From positions 1 through 64,000 of the forward strand of contig NZ_BBIQ01000006.1 of NCBI RefSeq assembly GCF_000730565.1: DNA of 64,000 bases, read 5' to 3'. This document shows positions 35,194 to 44,693 of the stretch, piece after piece. This stretch comes from Pseudomonas fulva NBRC 16637 = DSM 17717 (GTDB lineage Bacteria; Pseudomonadota; Gammaproteobacteria; Pseudomonadales; Pseudomonadaceae). The translations under genes were made by a program, and so were the position numbers. Within the stretch, counting starts at the first letter, position 1, and every line of letters starts with the position of its first letter. The notes beneath the pieces were generated by a model, which was not told the DNA's origin, did not search any database, and saw only the letters and a program-made list of their open reading frames with translations.

Positions 35194-35511
35194 ACTTTCA
35201 GACTTTTTTCCTTCCCTGTAGTCCATTTCCCAAAGATACTCCCCAAGCCCATTTCTCATTGCACACCCCAAAAGCCGACCGTAGTCTCGCCGTGTCGCTG
35301 ACATCCAGCGACCAGGTTAGCCGCCTGAAAAAACGTCGGACACCACAGCTGTGCAATACCGGGAAATCGGTGTTGTCGCCTTATGGCGGCTGTGCGTGGG
35401 GCACTTTCGAGTGCGCCGGGTGCCTGACGTCCCGGTCGGCTAACCCGCGTACAGCTGCCACCCTCCTGTTTAGCCGCAGCAGGTGGTCGCTCCACTACGT
35501 CAGGAGCCGTC
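35194..35511 (+). repeat. Structured leader repeat, copy R3
   Basis: This copy starts ACTTTCAGACTTTTTTCCTT. The 5' hairpin GTCGCTG-ACATC-CAGCGAC (35294-35312) covaries with that of R2. The core at 35385-35459 has GCACT-TTCG-AGTGC and CCGGG...CCCGG; the latter replaces CCGGT...ACCGG of R2. TTAGCCG occurs at 35317 and 35470, and its complement CGGCTAA at 35437, a three-base concerted change relative to R2. Confidence 0.7.
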
Positions 35512-35754
35512 ATGTTAAAAATCGTCCCCGACCCACCACCCACTCCCGCCACCCTGGAAGACACCCTAACCCTAGCCGCCGACTACGCCCTATGCGCCGA
35601 AGCCGTGGCCCAACAAGCCCTCCTCATGCAGCCCCGCTCCCCGGCAGCCCCACTGATCATGGCGTCCATGCACGAGCTCGAATCCCTGCGCCGCCTGCTG
35701 GAATCCGCCCTCCTGCAAATCCATCACCCTCCCTCGCGACACCCCACGCACTAA
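35512..35754 (+). CDS. Small conserved Pseudomonas protein, copy B
   Basis: The 80-residue product equals copy A at 32297-32539 except for one proline-to-threonine change in the N-terminal proline run. It follows leader R3 directly. Function is unknown. The near-identity with copy A at both DNA and protein level points to recent duplication or gene conversion. Confidence 0.72.
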   Translation: MLKIVPDPPPTPATLEDTLTLAADYALCAEAVAQQALLMQPRSPAAPLIMASMHELESLRRLLESALLQIHHPPSRHPTH

Positions 35755-35842
35755 CCCTCAAGCCCCTGGCTCAATCAAAACGGCAGTAACCCAGCTGCAG
35801 CACAAAAACAGCCAGCCCAAAAAACTTCAGGGAGCCACACCC

Positions 35843-36106
35843 ATGTCCACCGCACACACCCCCTGCACCCTAGGCCAAACCGTCTTCTACCAAGGCGAAA
35901 ACCACACCCACGCCCTGTTCCGCATCGAACCCGGCATCCCCTGCCAACACGCCCGCGAACAAGCTTCGGAATTGATGGGTTACGCCCGCGACCTCACCCT
36001 CGAAGGCTTGATGGAAGACAAACCCAAACTGATCTGGGCCGCCCACTACCTCTGCGCACTCGGCAAAGCCCTGCTGGACGACGCTGAACTGGGCATGATG
36101 CGCTAA
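35843..36106 (+). CDS. DUF3077-like protein, copy B
   Basis: The 87-residue product matches copy A from residue 11 onward; the first residues read MSTAHTPCTLG instead of MSTPDTPCTPG. The same GGGAG ribosome site is present. Function is unknown. Confidence 0.75.
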   Translation: MSTAHTPCTLGQTVFYQGENHTHALFRIEPGIPCQHAREQASELMGYARDLTLEGLMEDKPKLIWAAHYLCALGKALLDDAELGMMR

Positions 36107-36318
36107 GCCTCAGATCCCCGGCGGAATGAGGCTGCTCATGGCGCCGGGACGTGGCTCGTGGTTGAAGCCTGCGGGAGCTCATCTGGCGAGGCGACAACTA
36201 TCCAGACACCGGGGACGCGCTTTTGCTACGTCGCAGATATTCGCTGCATCAACATGCCAGTAATCTCAGCACTGAAAGTTTAGCGTTCCTACAGCCTCCA
36301 CCTCAAAAGCAAGCTGCA

Positions 36319-36510
36319 ACTTTCAGATTATTTTCTTTCCCTGTAGTCCGCTTCTCAAAGTCATATGAAATCCGCCGTTCCTATTGCGGTGCCTTTCCCC
36401 TACCCTTAGCCTCGCGTGTCGTTGCCTATCGCCATGCTTGCTTTGAAACTCCCTTGACAACCCAACATGCGGAATATCAAAGGCGGCGACGTGCAGGGCA
36501 CCTAAACGTG
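36319..36510 (+). repeat. Degenerate leader repeat, 5' part (R4)
   Basis: ACTTTCAGATTATTTTCTTT followed by CCCTGTAGTCCGCTTCTCAA repeats the opening of R1-R3, but the cloverleaf core is decayed (only GGCGGCGACGTGCAGGGCAC remains). It lies upstream of a membrane-protein gene. A matching degenerate 3' end lies on the other side of that gene, at 37813. Confidence 0.5.
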
Positions 36511-36561
36511 TCTTTGCACTCCCTAATCACAAAACCGTACTCAAGGAAGAAACACATACCC

Positions 36562-37752
36562 ATGACAGCCGAATCTACGCCCACAACCGTCCAGCAAAAC
36601 CAATCGTCCGACCCCTCTACCCCCAACTCCACCCGGCAAGCAGTATTCAAACTGCTTGCCGATATCAAATGGTGGTTGCCAGTAGTTTCAACGCTTATCT
36701 CAATCTTGCTCCTCACCAAGTACCTCTGGGTAATCCATCACCCCGAGTTGATTTTGAGCTCGTTAGGTAACCCTTCAAACTTGGTTGCCTGGCTATTCTT
36801 CAGCTTGCTGGTACTCGCCTCACTGCTAATCGTCGTATCGGTACCCTCTTGGGTCTTCACGATGAGCATGTCTGTATGCACCGTTGACAGAGAGCTGGAA
36901 AAGAAGCTTGCCTCACGCTTTGGCCTGATCGTGGTTGGGGGCTATTTTTTGCTAGCACTCAACCTGCTGGGGGCAATCTTTGGTTACACCATGGCCCCAG
37001 CCTACTTCTTCCCTATCGTCGTAGCCGCTACCATTTGTGCGCTGTTGATTGTGCTTCGCCGCAATCGGCCCCTGCACGAGAAAGTGCTGGAACTGCCGCC
37101 TGGCCCGCGCAAACCTGCTCATCGCACACTCTATTACGCAGCCGTCCTTGGCTGGCTCGGTGTGCTGCTGGCATTCACTTCGGTGAGTGGCGTCATGCCC
37201 GCCCAGCTAGCCATCATGACCTGGCGAGGCGGAGAGAGCGATGAGGAAGCAATTTGGGCCATCGTGCTCTGCTTGCTGATCATGACGCTGTACCTAGCGC
37301 CAGTTCTCGCCTTTTACCTGACAAACGGCGATGCGATGCGCCGCATCCGTCAAGCCGCATTGACATTACTTGGATGCGTTTTCGTCAATGCGATGCTGTT
37401 GCCGGCCCTTTTGGACTTGTGGGTTTACTCCGCAGCCAATCTGATCAAGATCAGAGACAATACCGAGCTTCGCTATGTATTGAGCGAAAAGGATTATCCG
37501 AAAGCGGTATTCGGTAGCGCCACGTGGCAAATGGAAAGCTATGAGGGGTCCAATGGTTTGTACAGCGTCAGAGGGTTCCGTCTGTTCCGCTTCGGCGATA
37601 CGTTATTGATCTGTCCCGCCAGCTACCGAGATGTCGGTTTGAAAAAGATCGACAGCTATGCCCATCGCTGTATTGCGTTATCCGACGCCAAGGTACATGT
37701 CGCCGCCCCTGTATCAAGCGACGATGCCGCAACGCAGCCCAAGCCGAATTGA
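36562..37752 (+). CDS. Membrane protein of unknown function
   Basis: The 396-residue protein has a polar N-terminus (~45 residues) and about seven hydrophobic segments (for example WWLPVVSTLISILLLT, LIVVGGYFLLALNLLG, FFPIVVAATICALLIVL, AIVLCLLIMTLYLAPVL). A C-terminal soluble part of ~110 residues follows, with a Cys in LLICPASY. AAGGAAG about 12 bases before ATG 36562 is the ribosome site. I recognise no family. It lies inside what appears to be a split, decayed copy of the leader/small-gene unit, so it was probably inserted there with the island. Confidence 0.75.
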   Translation: MTAESTPTTVQQNQSSDPSTPNSTRQAVFKLLADIKWWLPVVSTLISILLLTKYLWVIHHPELILSSLGNPSNLVAWLFFSLLVLASLLIVVSVPSWVFTMSMSVCTVDRELEKKLASRFGLIVVGGYFLLALNLLGAIFGYTMAPAYFFPIVVAATICALLIVLRRNRPLHEKVLELPPGPRKPAHRTLYYAAVLGWLGVLLAFTSVSGVMPAQLAIMTWRGGESDEEAIWAIVLCLLIMTLYLAPVLAFYLTNGDAMRRIRQAALTLLGCVFVNAMLLPALLDLWVYSAANLIKIRDNTELRYVLSEKDYPKAVFGSATWQMESYEGSNGLYSVRGFRLFRFGDTLLICPASYRDVGLKKIDSYAHRCIALSDAKVHVAAPVSSDDAATQPKPN

Positions 37753-37812
37753 TCCTGCACCTGCAGCTACGCGTCTCTTCGTTTCATTGTTGATTGAACA
37801 TCGGAGCGTCTT

Positions 37813-37900
37813 AGGACGGCTGTGCGTACCTTATGCCCCGGTTGATTAATCCGCGTACAGCTGCCACCGCTTCTGTTCAGCCGCAGCATGATGCGCTGAC
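37813..37900 (+). repeat. Fossil 3' end of a third leader/small-gene unit
   Basis: GGACGGCTGTGCGT and CGCGTACAGCTGCCACC match the closing helix of the leader core. CAGCCGCAG then runs directly into CATGATGCGCTGA, which is the end of the DUF3077-like gene. The two small genes between have been deleted, so this is a remnant of a third unit. Confidence 0.6.
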
Positions 37901-37908
37901 CCCGGCCC

Positions 37909-37932
37909 CCCCGGCGCACCTGCGCGCCGGGG
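37909..37932 (-). terminator. Hairpin after blh
   Basis: CCCCGGCGC and GCGCCGGGG form a perfect 9-bp stem with loop ACCTGC, about a dozen bases after the blh stop on the minus strand. No T run follows, so it may be a 3' stabilising hairpin rather than an intrinsic terminator. Confidence 0.5.
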
Positions 37933-37944
37933 CTGTCGATCAGG

Positions 37945-38781
37945 TCAAACCGGACCCGACACCTGGGGCACTGCGCGCCCCGAAAGAAAACGCGGCAACA
38001 CCACCATATGCGGCAGTGCAAACGCCGCCAGCACCACGAACAGCGCCCGAATGCCGGTCTGCTCCTGCTGCCAGAACACAGCCCCACCCACCAGGGCAAA
38101 CACCCCTGCCCCGACGAGCACTGGCCAGGTGCGATGCAGGTAGTCGCCCATCGACAAGGCACCTACCATGCGCTCACGCACACGGGTTTGGGGTTCGGCG
38201 TGCAGCAGGTAGAACCCGAGCGCAAACCCGATCAGCGGCGGGGTTACCACCACCAGCAGCAAGGTCAGCGCCAGCCGTAGGTCACGCTGTTGCCAGGCAC
38301 TCATCAGCAATACACCGAACGCAATCAGCCCGGCACACGCCAGCGTCACCGCCAGCCATCCACCCAAGGCAGAGGATGCACCGGCCGCCATCGCCAGGTT
38401 GAGCAACCGGGCTACCGCGTCGCTGTGCAGCACCGCAGGCCCGCCCAGGATGAACAGCCCCAGCGCAATCTGCTCATGCCGCCGCTGGAACACCTCGTCC
38501 TCATGGGCGAAGTGCCAAACCGACAGCAACAAAAAAGCGGTAAGCGCCAGCGCCCCCGCCACTTGCCAGACCAGGGCGCACACGATGGCCACGCCTAGGT
38601 AACTGAGCACAAAGCGCCTGCGCTGCCCGTGCTCGATCAGGTACAGGTCGCTGGCCCCATGCAGCAGGCCAAGCCCGAGCCCGACCAGCAGCACGTAAGC
38701 CAGCGGTGCCAGCCCGCCTGCAAGGCTGGCCGCTATCGCCAGCCCCGCAAGGGCGCGCCAGCTGCGCCCTGTGCAGGTCAT
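37945..38781 (-). CDS. blh: Brp/Blh-type beta-carotene 15,15'-dioxygenase
   Basis: The 278-residue integral membrane protein matches the Brp/Blh family, which cleaves beta-carotene to two retinal molecules. LGLLHGASDLYLIEHG near residue 38 and SVWHFAHEDE near residue 87 hold the conserved histidines thought to bind iron, and LPHMVVLPRFL closes the protein. Several hydrophobic helices separate these blocks. It follows the rhodopsin gene after 2 bases on the same strand and would supply its chromophore. No crtE, crtB, crtI or crtY is visible in this window, so the beta-carotene must come from elsewhere in the genome or from outside. Confidence 0.9.
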   Translation of the reverse strand: MTCTGRSWRALAGLAIAASLAGGLAPLAYVLLVGLGLGLLHGASDLYLIEHGQRRRFVLSYLGVAIVCALVWQVAGALALTAFLLLSVWHFAHEDEVFQRRHEQIALGLFILGGPAVLHSDAVARLLNLAMAAGASSALGGWLAVTLACAGLIAFGVLLMSAWQQRDLRLALTLLLVVVTPPLIGFALGFYLLHAEPQTRVRERMVGALSMGDYLHRTWPVLVGAGVFALVGGAVFWQQEQTGIRALFVVLAAFALPHMVVLPRFLSGRAVPQVSGPV

Positions 38782-38783
38782 GC

Positions 38784-39476
38784 TCAGTAGCCTCGGCCGA
38801 CCGGCACGGCGCGCAGGTTACGTTCCGAGGTGAAGGCGTAGACGACCTTGGCCAGCACGTCGAGCACCAGGAATACCCATACGGTGGTGGCGTCGCTCAC
38901 GGCCCAGAAGCCTTCTGGGCCGACGGCGAAGACCACGGGATAGATCAGCCACAGCACGGTGAGAAAGCCTACGTTGCGGCGGTAGGCGGGGCTGACGCCG
39001 GGTTGTTGGCTGGCGATGCTGGCGACAGGTTTCCACAGCAGGTACAGCACGCCGGCAAAGGCGGCGCAGGACCAGGCGAAGAACACCCATTTGATCACGC
39101 CGTAAGGGGCCAGGGAGGCGATCAGGCCGGTGACGATCATGATCACATCGAGGGTGACGATGGCGGTGATGTAGCCGCTTTTGCCGTACAGGTCGCGGGT
39201 GCCGTAGTAGGCGGAGCTGACGACGCCGGCCAACAGCAGTGGGGTGGTGAAGGCCCAGTCCACGTAGCGGGCCAGGTAGGTGACGCTGCCGTCGACTTTG
39301 ATCAGGTTGCCGACGCCCAGGTACATGCACAGGTAGGCGGTGCCGGCGATGAAGGGGACGGCGGCGTGGATGAGGGTGTGGCCCAGAAGCGGGCCGTAGT
39401 GTGCGCCTTTGATGTAGATGACCAGTGATGCCAGGGCCATGACGATGAAACCGATCAGCAAGGGGGTTTGGATCAT
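38784..39476 (-). CDS. Microbial rhodopsin, DTG-motif proton pump type
   Basis: The 230-residue seven-helix protein is a type I rhodopsin. Helix C reads ARYVDWAFTTPLLLAG: Arg70, acceptor Asp73, Thr77 and Gly84 where bacteriorhodopsin has the donor Asp96. Helix G reads LVLDVLAKVVYAF with Asp206 and the retinal lysine Lys210. His37 lies on helix B. Proteobacterial pumps with Gly in place of the helix C donor and a His on helix B are a described group of outward proton pumps. ATG 39476 is preceded by GGAG at six bases; an upstream frame extension is not hydrophobic. It is co-transcribed with blh. Confidence 0.94.
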   Translation of the reverse strand: MIQTPLLIGFIVMALASLVIYIKGAHYGPLLGHTLIHAAVPFIAGTAYLCMYLGVGNLIKVDGSVTYLARYVDWAFTTPLLLAGVVSSAYYGTRDLYGKSGYITAIVTLDVIMIVTGLIASLAPYGVIKWVFFAWSCAAFAGVLYLLWKPVASIASQQPGVSPAYRRNVGFLTVLWLIYPVVFAVGPEGFWAVSDATTVWVFLVLDVLAKVVYAFTSERNLRAVPVGRGY

Positions 39477-39645
39477 TTGAGGCTCCGCTACCAGCAGTAA
39501 AAGGCCCGGGTGCATGCAAGGGGATGCCGGGGTTCGCCGCGGTTTATTTAGCCGCTTCGTTTACGGATGGAGAGGGGGGTGAGATTTTTGGTTCAAAATG
39601 TTTCGGGGGTCGGTTGAGATCTTTTCCAGGTCACGCGATCTACTA

Positions 39646-39760
39646 CTGTGGGAGCGGCCTCGCGCCGCGATGGGCTGCGAAGCGGCCCCAGGATTTCAGC
39701 CCGCAGCTCAAATCGCCGGGGCCGCTATGCGGCCCATCGCGGCGCAAGGCCGCTCCCACA
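39646..39760. repeat. Inverted pair of REP elements (BIME)
   Basis: TGTGGGAGCGGCCTCGCGCC at the left and GGCGCAAGGCCGCTCCCACA at the right are inverted copies, each with a GATGGGC/GCCCATC core. The pair fills most of the 340-base gap between the rhodopsin and the lyase-like gene and could form a large hairpin. I see no gene in this gap. Confidence 0.85.
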
Positions 39761-39816
39761 CGGAGGGCGTGTTTCTGTCAGATCACCGAGTCATCGGAGC
39801 AAGCGCCCCTGCCAGA

Positions 39817-41409
39817 TCACCGCCTCGTCAGCCCATCAAACGCCTTATCCAACCCCGCATCCGCATCCACCAGCTTCTGCCGCCGCTGCTCCATCCAGGC
39901 CTGATCCTCCTTCAACCGCGCCTGGGCCTCAGCCAACATGCGCCGCACTTCTTCAGGCTGCGGCCCACCAGTACCCTTGCGACTTTGCACCATGGCGCGG
40001 GGGGACAGGCTGGCGCGGAAATCCGCTTCGCTCAGGGGCAGGGTGTTGTCCTTCCATTTGTATTTGTCCGCCGCCTGGGTGAACAACGCCTGCGCATCGG
40101 CGTAGGCAAAGTCCTTGGGCAAGGTGCCGTCGGCGCGGGCTTTTTCGACGATCAGCGAGGCGAAGCTGTGGCCGATGCGGAAGGGGACGTGGTGCTTGCG
40201 CTCCAGGGTGTCGGCCAGCTCCATGGAGGTGGTCCAGTCGGCGTCCAGTTCTTCTTCGGCGCGTGCGGCGTTGATTTTCAGGGCGTCGAGCACCTGGTCC
40301 AGGCGCTTGAACATGTCGCCCGTAGAGCGGAACAGGCCCAGGTCGTCGAAGGCGGCCTTGTAGTCGGTCATGCCGGTGGTGACGTTGTGGGCGCGCAGGG
40401 TGGTGGCGTTGGCCAGGCCGACCACGTCGGAGGCGGCTTCGCGGGTGCGCATCAAGAGGCCAGGGTTGCGCTTTTGCGGCATGGCGCTGCTGGTGTAGGT
40501 GGCCCCTTCGTCGAGCAGCAGCCAGGGGCGGGTCTGGTGGTACTGGGTGTGAATGTCGCCGATGAAGGCGCCGATGCGAATGGCCGAGGACGAGACCAGG
40601 CCGGCGGCTTCCAGCGGAATGTCGTAGGTCGAGACTTGGCTGGCGTCCAGCGAGTTCTCGCGCACGCCGTCAAAGCCCAGCAGTTGGGCCAGGCGCTCGC
40701 GGTTGATGGGGTAGCCGGAGTTGGCCAGCACGGCGGTGCCCATGGGGCTGAGGTTCAGGCGGGCGTATAGCTCGTGCAGGCGCTGGGCGTCGCGCTCGAA
40801 CGAGGCCTCGTAGGCCAGCAGGTAATGGGCGTAGCTGATGGGCATGGCTTGCACGCCGTTGGTGTAGGCCGGCACCAGGGTATCGACGTGCTGGGCGGCC
40901 AGGGTGAGCAAGCGCTGGCGGGTGGCGTCCAGGGCGTCGCCGTAGGCCAGCACGTGGCGGCGCAGCGAGGCCAGGCGGTAGGTGGCGTACATGTCCTGGC
41001 GGCTGCGCCCCGAGTGAATCAGCGAGGCCTCGGGGCCGACCTTGTTGGTGATGATCTGCTCCAGTTGCAGCACATCGCTGGGGCGCTTGCCGTCTGGCTG
41101 GGTGGCCTGGTCGATGGCGTGGCGTACCCCGCCTGCAATGGTCGCGGCCTGTTCGGCGGTGACGATGCCGGCTTCCTTGAGCATCACCAGCGAGGCTTTG
41201 TTGATGCGGTTGAGGTAGTCGAACTGGGTCTCGCCGTGGCGCTGGCCGTCGGGGGTCTTTTCCACGAAGGCGCCGATCTTGCGAGCCTGCTCGGCGCATT
41301 CGGCGGTGGTCTTGCACGGGTTGTCGGCGGTGTTGGCGGCCTGGGCCGCGGGGCTGGTGAGCCAGGCGCAGGCGATGGCAAGGCACAGCAGTGATCTTGT
41401 TGTTGTCAT
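39817..41409 (-). CDS. Exported argininosuccinate lyase/fumarase-superfamily protein
   Basis: The 530-residue protein starts with a signal peptide (LLCLAIACAWLTSPAAQA, cleavage near residue 24). The remainder is an argininosuccinate-lyase-like domain with HSGRSRQDM near residue 132 and the superfamily signature SSAMPQKRNPG near residue 300. Normal argininosuccinate lyase is cytoplasmic and about 460 residues, so the exported form is unusual; the C-terminal ~70 residues are extra and charged. A periplasmic lyase could split an amino-dicarboxylate into fumarate or another C4 acid for the TRAP transporter encoded 150 bases away. The substrate is not known. ATG 41409 is the only start that gives the signal peptide. 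Confidence 0.85.
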   Translation of the reverse strand: MTTTRSLLCLAIACAWLTSPAAQAANTADNPCKTTAECAEQARKIGAFVEKTPDGQRHGETQFDYLNRINKASLVMLKEAGIVTAEQAATIAGGVRHAIDQATQPDGKRPSDVLQLEQIITNKVGPEASLIHSGRSRQDMYATYRLASLRRHVLAYGDALDATRQRLLTLAAQHVDTLVPAYTNGVQAMPISYAHYLLAYEASFERDAQRLHELYARLNLSPMGTAVLANSGYPINRERLAQLLGFDGVRENSLDASQVSTYDIPLEAAGLVSSSAIRIGAFIGDIHTQYHQTRPWLLLDEGATYTSSAMPQKRNPGLLMRTREAASDVVGLANATTLRAHNVTTGMTDYKAAFDDLGLFRSTGDMFKRLDQVLDALKINAARAEEELDADWTTSMELADTLERKHHVPFRIGHSFASLIVEKARADGTLPKDFAYADAQALFTQAADKYKWKDNTLPLSEADFRASLSPRAMVQSRKGTGGPQPEEVRRMLAEAQARLKEDQAWMEQRRQKLVDADAGLDKAFDGLTRR

Positions 41410-41558
41410 GGTGGGTCCGCTCGGGGCTTGTGGAAGGCAGGCGGGTTGGTGGCACCCTTGGAAGGTCAACCTACACCCCTGCCCCCTTGGCCGAAAGTGA
41501 AACCACCGCCGGGTAGGCGGTGGCGTCGGTGCAGGGGCGGAGTTGATCGAGCCGCTGG

Positions 41559-42842
41559 TCAGGGCATGCCGAGAAACTCTGGCAGCGCCAGGGAGATGTA
41601 CGGCACGTAGGTGACCAGGATCAGGAACAGCAACAAGATCGACAGCCACGGCAGCGCTGCGCGAATGGTCTGGCCCAATGTCAGGCCCGTCACGGCACTG
41701 GTCACGAACAGGTTCAACCCCACTGGCGGGTGAACCAGTCCGATCTCCATGTTCACCACCATCACGATGCCCAGGTGGATCGGGTCGATGCCCAGTTCCA
41801 TGGCGATGGGGAAGAAGATCGGCGCCAGAATCAGGATGATCGCCGACGGCTCCATGAAGCTGCCGGCAATCAGCAGCACCACGTTGACCATGATCAGGAA
41901 GCCGATGGGCGTCAGGCCTTCGGAGAGCACCCACTGGGTGATCTGCTGCGGGATCTGCTCGGTGGTCAGCACATGGGCGAACAGCATGGCGTTGGCGATG
42001 ATGAACAGCAGCATGATGGTCAGCCGCCCGGACTCCAGCAACACCTTGGGGCACTCGCGCCAGGTCATGTCCTTGTACACGAACAGGGCGATGAACGCCG
42101 AGTACACCGCCGCCACGGCCGCCGCTTCAGTGGGGGTGAACATGCCGCTGTAGATGCCGCCCAGAATGATCACCAGCAACAACAGCCCCCAGAACGCCCG
42201 CCGCGCGGCCGTAAGCCATTCGCGGAAGCTGGCACGTGGCTGGGCAGGCAGCTTCTTGACCCGCGCCACGATGTAGATGGCTACCATCAGCGACACGCCC
42301 AGCAAGATCCCAGGGATCACGCCAGCCATGAACAACTTGCCCACCGACGTTTCGGTCGCGGCTGAATAGACCACCATCACGATCGACGGGGGGATCAGGA
42401 TGCCCAGCGTACCGGCGTTACAGATGATGCCGGCGCCGAATTCCTTCGGATACCCCGAGCGCACCATGCCGGCCACGGCGATCGAACCCACTGCCGCCAC
42501 CGTGGCCGGCGACGAGCCGGACAACGCAGCGAACAACATGCAGGCCAGCACGGCGGCAATGGCCAGGCCGCCCCGAATGTGCCCCACGCAGGCGTTGGCA
42601 AAATCGATCAGTCGCTGCGCCACGCCGCCGGTGGTCATGAAGGCGCCAGACAGCAGGAAGAAGGGGATGGCCAGGAAGGTGTAGCTATCAGAGGTTTCGA
42701 ACAGCTTGATCGCCAACGAACTGAGCGAGTCCTGGCTGAACAGCAGAATCGACACCGCCCCCGACAGGCCCAGGGAAATGGCAATGGGCACGCCCAGGAA
42801 CATGAAGATGAACAGCAGCAGGAACAGGCAGATAACGGTCAT
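41559..42842 (-). CDS. dctM: TRAP transporter large permease (DctM-type)
   Basis: The 427-residue protein is the 12-13-helix permease of a TRAP transporter, which imports C4-like acids with Na+. It shows the family opening FLLLFIFMFLGVPIAISLGLS (first segments), FFLLSGAFMTTGGVAQRLI, and a late HLGIVMVVNMEIGLVHPPVG block. It overlaps the small-permease gene by four bases and ends the itaconate operon. The corresponding P. aeruginosa operon also ends with three TRAP genes. Confidence 0.94.
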   Translation of the reverse strand: MTVICLFLLLFIFMFLGVPIAISLGLSGAVSILLFSQDSLSSLAIKLFETSDSYTFLAIPFFLLSGAFMTTGGVAQRLIDFANACVGHIRGGLAIAAVLACMLFAALSGSSPATVAAVGSIAVAGMVRSGYPKEFGAGIICNAGTLGILIPPSIVMVVYSAATETSVGKLFMAGVIPGILLGVSLMVAIYIVARVKKLPAQPRASFREWLTAARRAFWGLLLLVIILGGIYSGMFTPTEAAAVAAVYSAFIALFVYKDMTWRECPKVLLESGRLTIMLLFIIANAMLFAHVLTTEQIPQQITQWVLSEGLTPIGFLIMVNVVLLIAGSFMEPSAIILILAPIFFPIAMELGIDPIHLGIVMVVNMEIGLVHPPVGLNLFVTSAVTGLTLGQTIRAALPWLSILLLFLILVTYVPYISLALPEFLGMP

Positions 42843-43474
42843 TGCTGCGACTCCTCACCGGGGTTGGCCAGCTTGCTCGCCTCGGCCGCTTCGTCGGCCA
42901 GGCCCAGGTTGATCTGGCGGTGGGTGTAGATGCGGTAGAGGATTTTCAGGTAGCGCACGATGATCAAAGCGAACCCGAAGGGCACAATCATCGCGATGTG
43001 GCCGATCTTGATGCCGTAGCGGTCCAGGTCTTCGGCCCCGATGCCAGCCGCCAGCACAGCGCTGACCCACTTGATGCTGGCAATCAGAAACAGCCCGGCA
43101 TACGCCAGGCAACAGGCGCAGGCAACCATGGCCAGCACACGCTGCACCGGCTTGCGGGTGCGCCTGACCAGCACATCGACCCCAAGGTGGCCGGCGGTAC
43201 GTACGCCATAGGCGATGCCGAAGAAGATCAGCCAGCCAAACAGGGCCTTGGTCAGGGCGATGCTCCAGGTCATTTCCTGGGCGTAGCCCATCAGGTGATC
43301 GCCGATGTTCAACAGCGGCTCGCTGGCAAAGGTCCAGCGGTCGCCCAAGTTGTAGAACATCGTGTAGAGGTTGTTCAGCGCTACGTAGATGAAGGTGATG
43401 AGGGTCATGGCCGCCAGAAGAAAGGCGATCATGCCTTCCTCGAAGCGCTCCCAGACGCGCCGTAACGTTTGCAT
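42839..43474 (-). CDS. dctQ: TRAP transporter small permease (DctQ-type)
   Basis: The 211-residue protein has four hydrophobic segments, as expected for DctQ, and a charged C-terminal tail. ATG 43474 (MQTLRRVWERFEEG) is chosen because GGAG lies seven bases upstream; ATG 43480 is too close to that site. It is longer than the usual 160-180 residues, with an extra loop between helices 1 and 2. It bridges substrate delivery to the large permease. Confidence 0.9.
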   Translation of the reverse strand: MQTLRRVWERFEEGMIAFLLAAMTLITFIYVALNNLYTMFYNLGDRWTFASEPLLNIGDHLMGYAQEMTWSIALTKALFGWLIFFGIAYGVRTAGHLGVDVLVRRTRKPVQRVLAMVACACCLAYAGLFLIASIKWVSAVLAAGIGAEDLDRYGIKIGHIAMIVPFGFALIIVRYLKILYRIYTHRQINLGLADEAAEASKLANPGEESQQ

Positions 43475-43537
43475 GGGCATTCTCCGCGCAGAATGAGGCT
43501 GAGCCGCCCACGCAGGGGCGGCTGCAGGCGGGGCCAA

Positions 43538-44548
<1,011 letters not shown>

Positions 44549-44693
44549 TTATTGTTGTTGGTAAGGTCAGCAGGGAAGCGTAGCCAAGATTACGGTGGCG
44601 CAAGTATAGGTGTTTGGGGAATCTGCTTTTGTGTAAGGCTGCGTTCGGCAAAAACGAACGCCGCTCCTCATGGCCTGGCCTGGACCATAGCCA

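Larger units (their letters stand above)
35512..36108 (+). repeat. ~600-bp direct duplication, right copy
   Basis: This is the right-hand copy of the two-gene unit at 32297-32893. Only scattered base changes are seen, mainly at the start of the second gene. Confidence 0.88.

Noticed and set aside
31664-35511. Integron attC sites
   Set aside because: The repeats have GGCTAAC/GTTAGCC-like pieces, but the GTTRRRY/RYYYAAC core pair is not met and no integron integrase is present.
41410-42054. Upstream extension of the lyase-like frame
   Set aside because: The frame continues through the TRAP permease gene out of frame. Only ATG 41409 gives a signal peptide and the family start.
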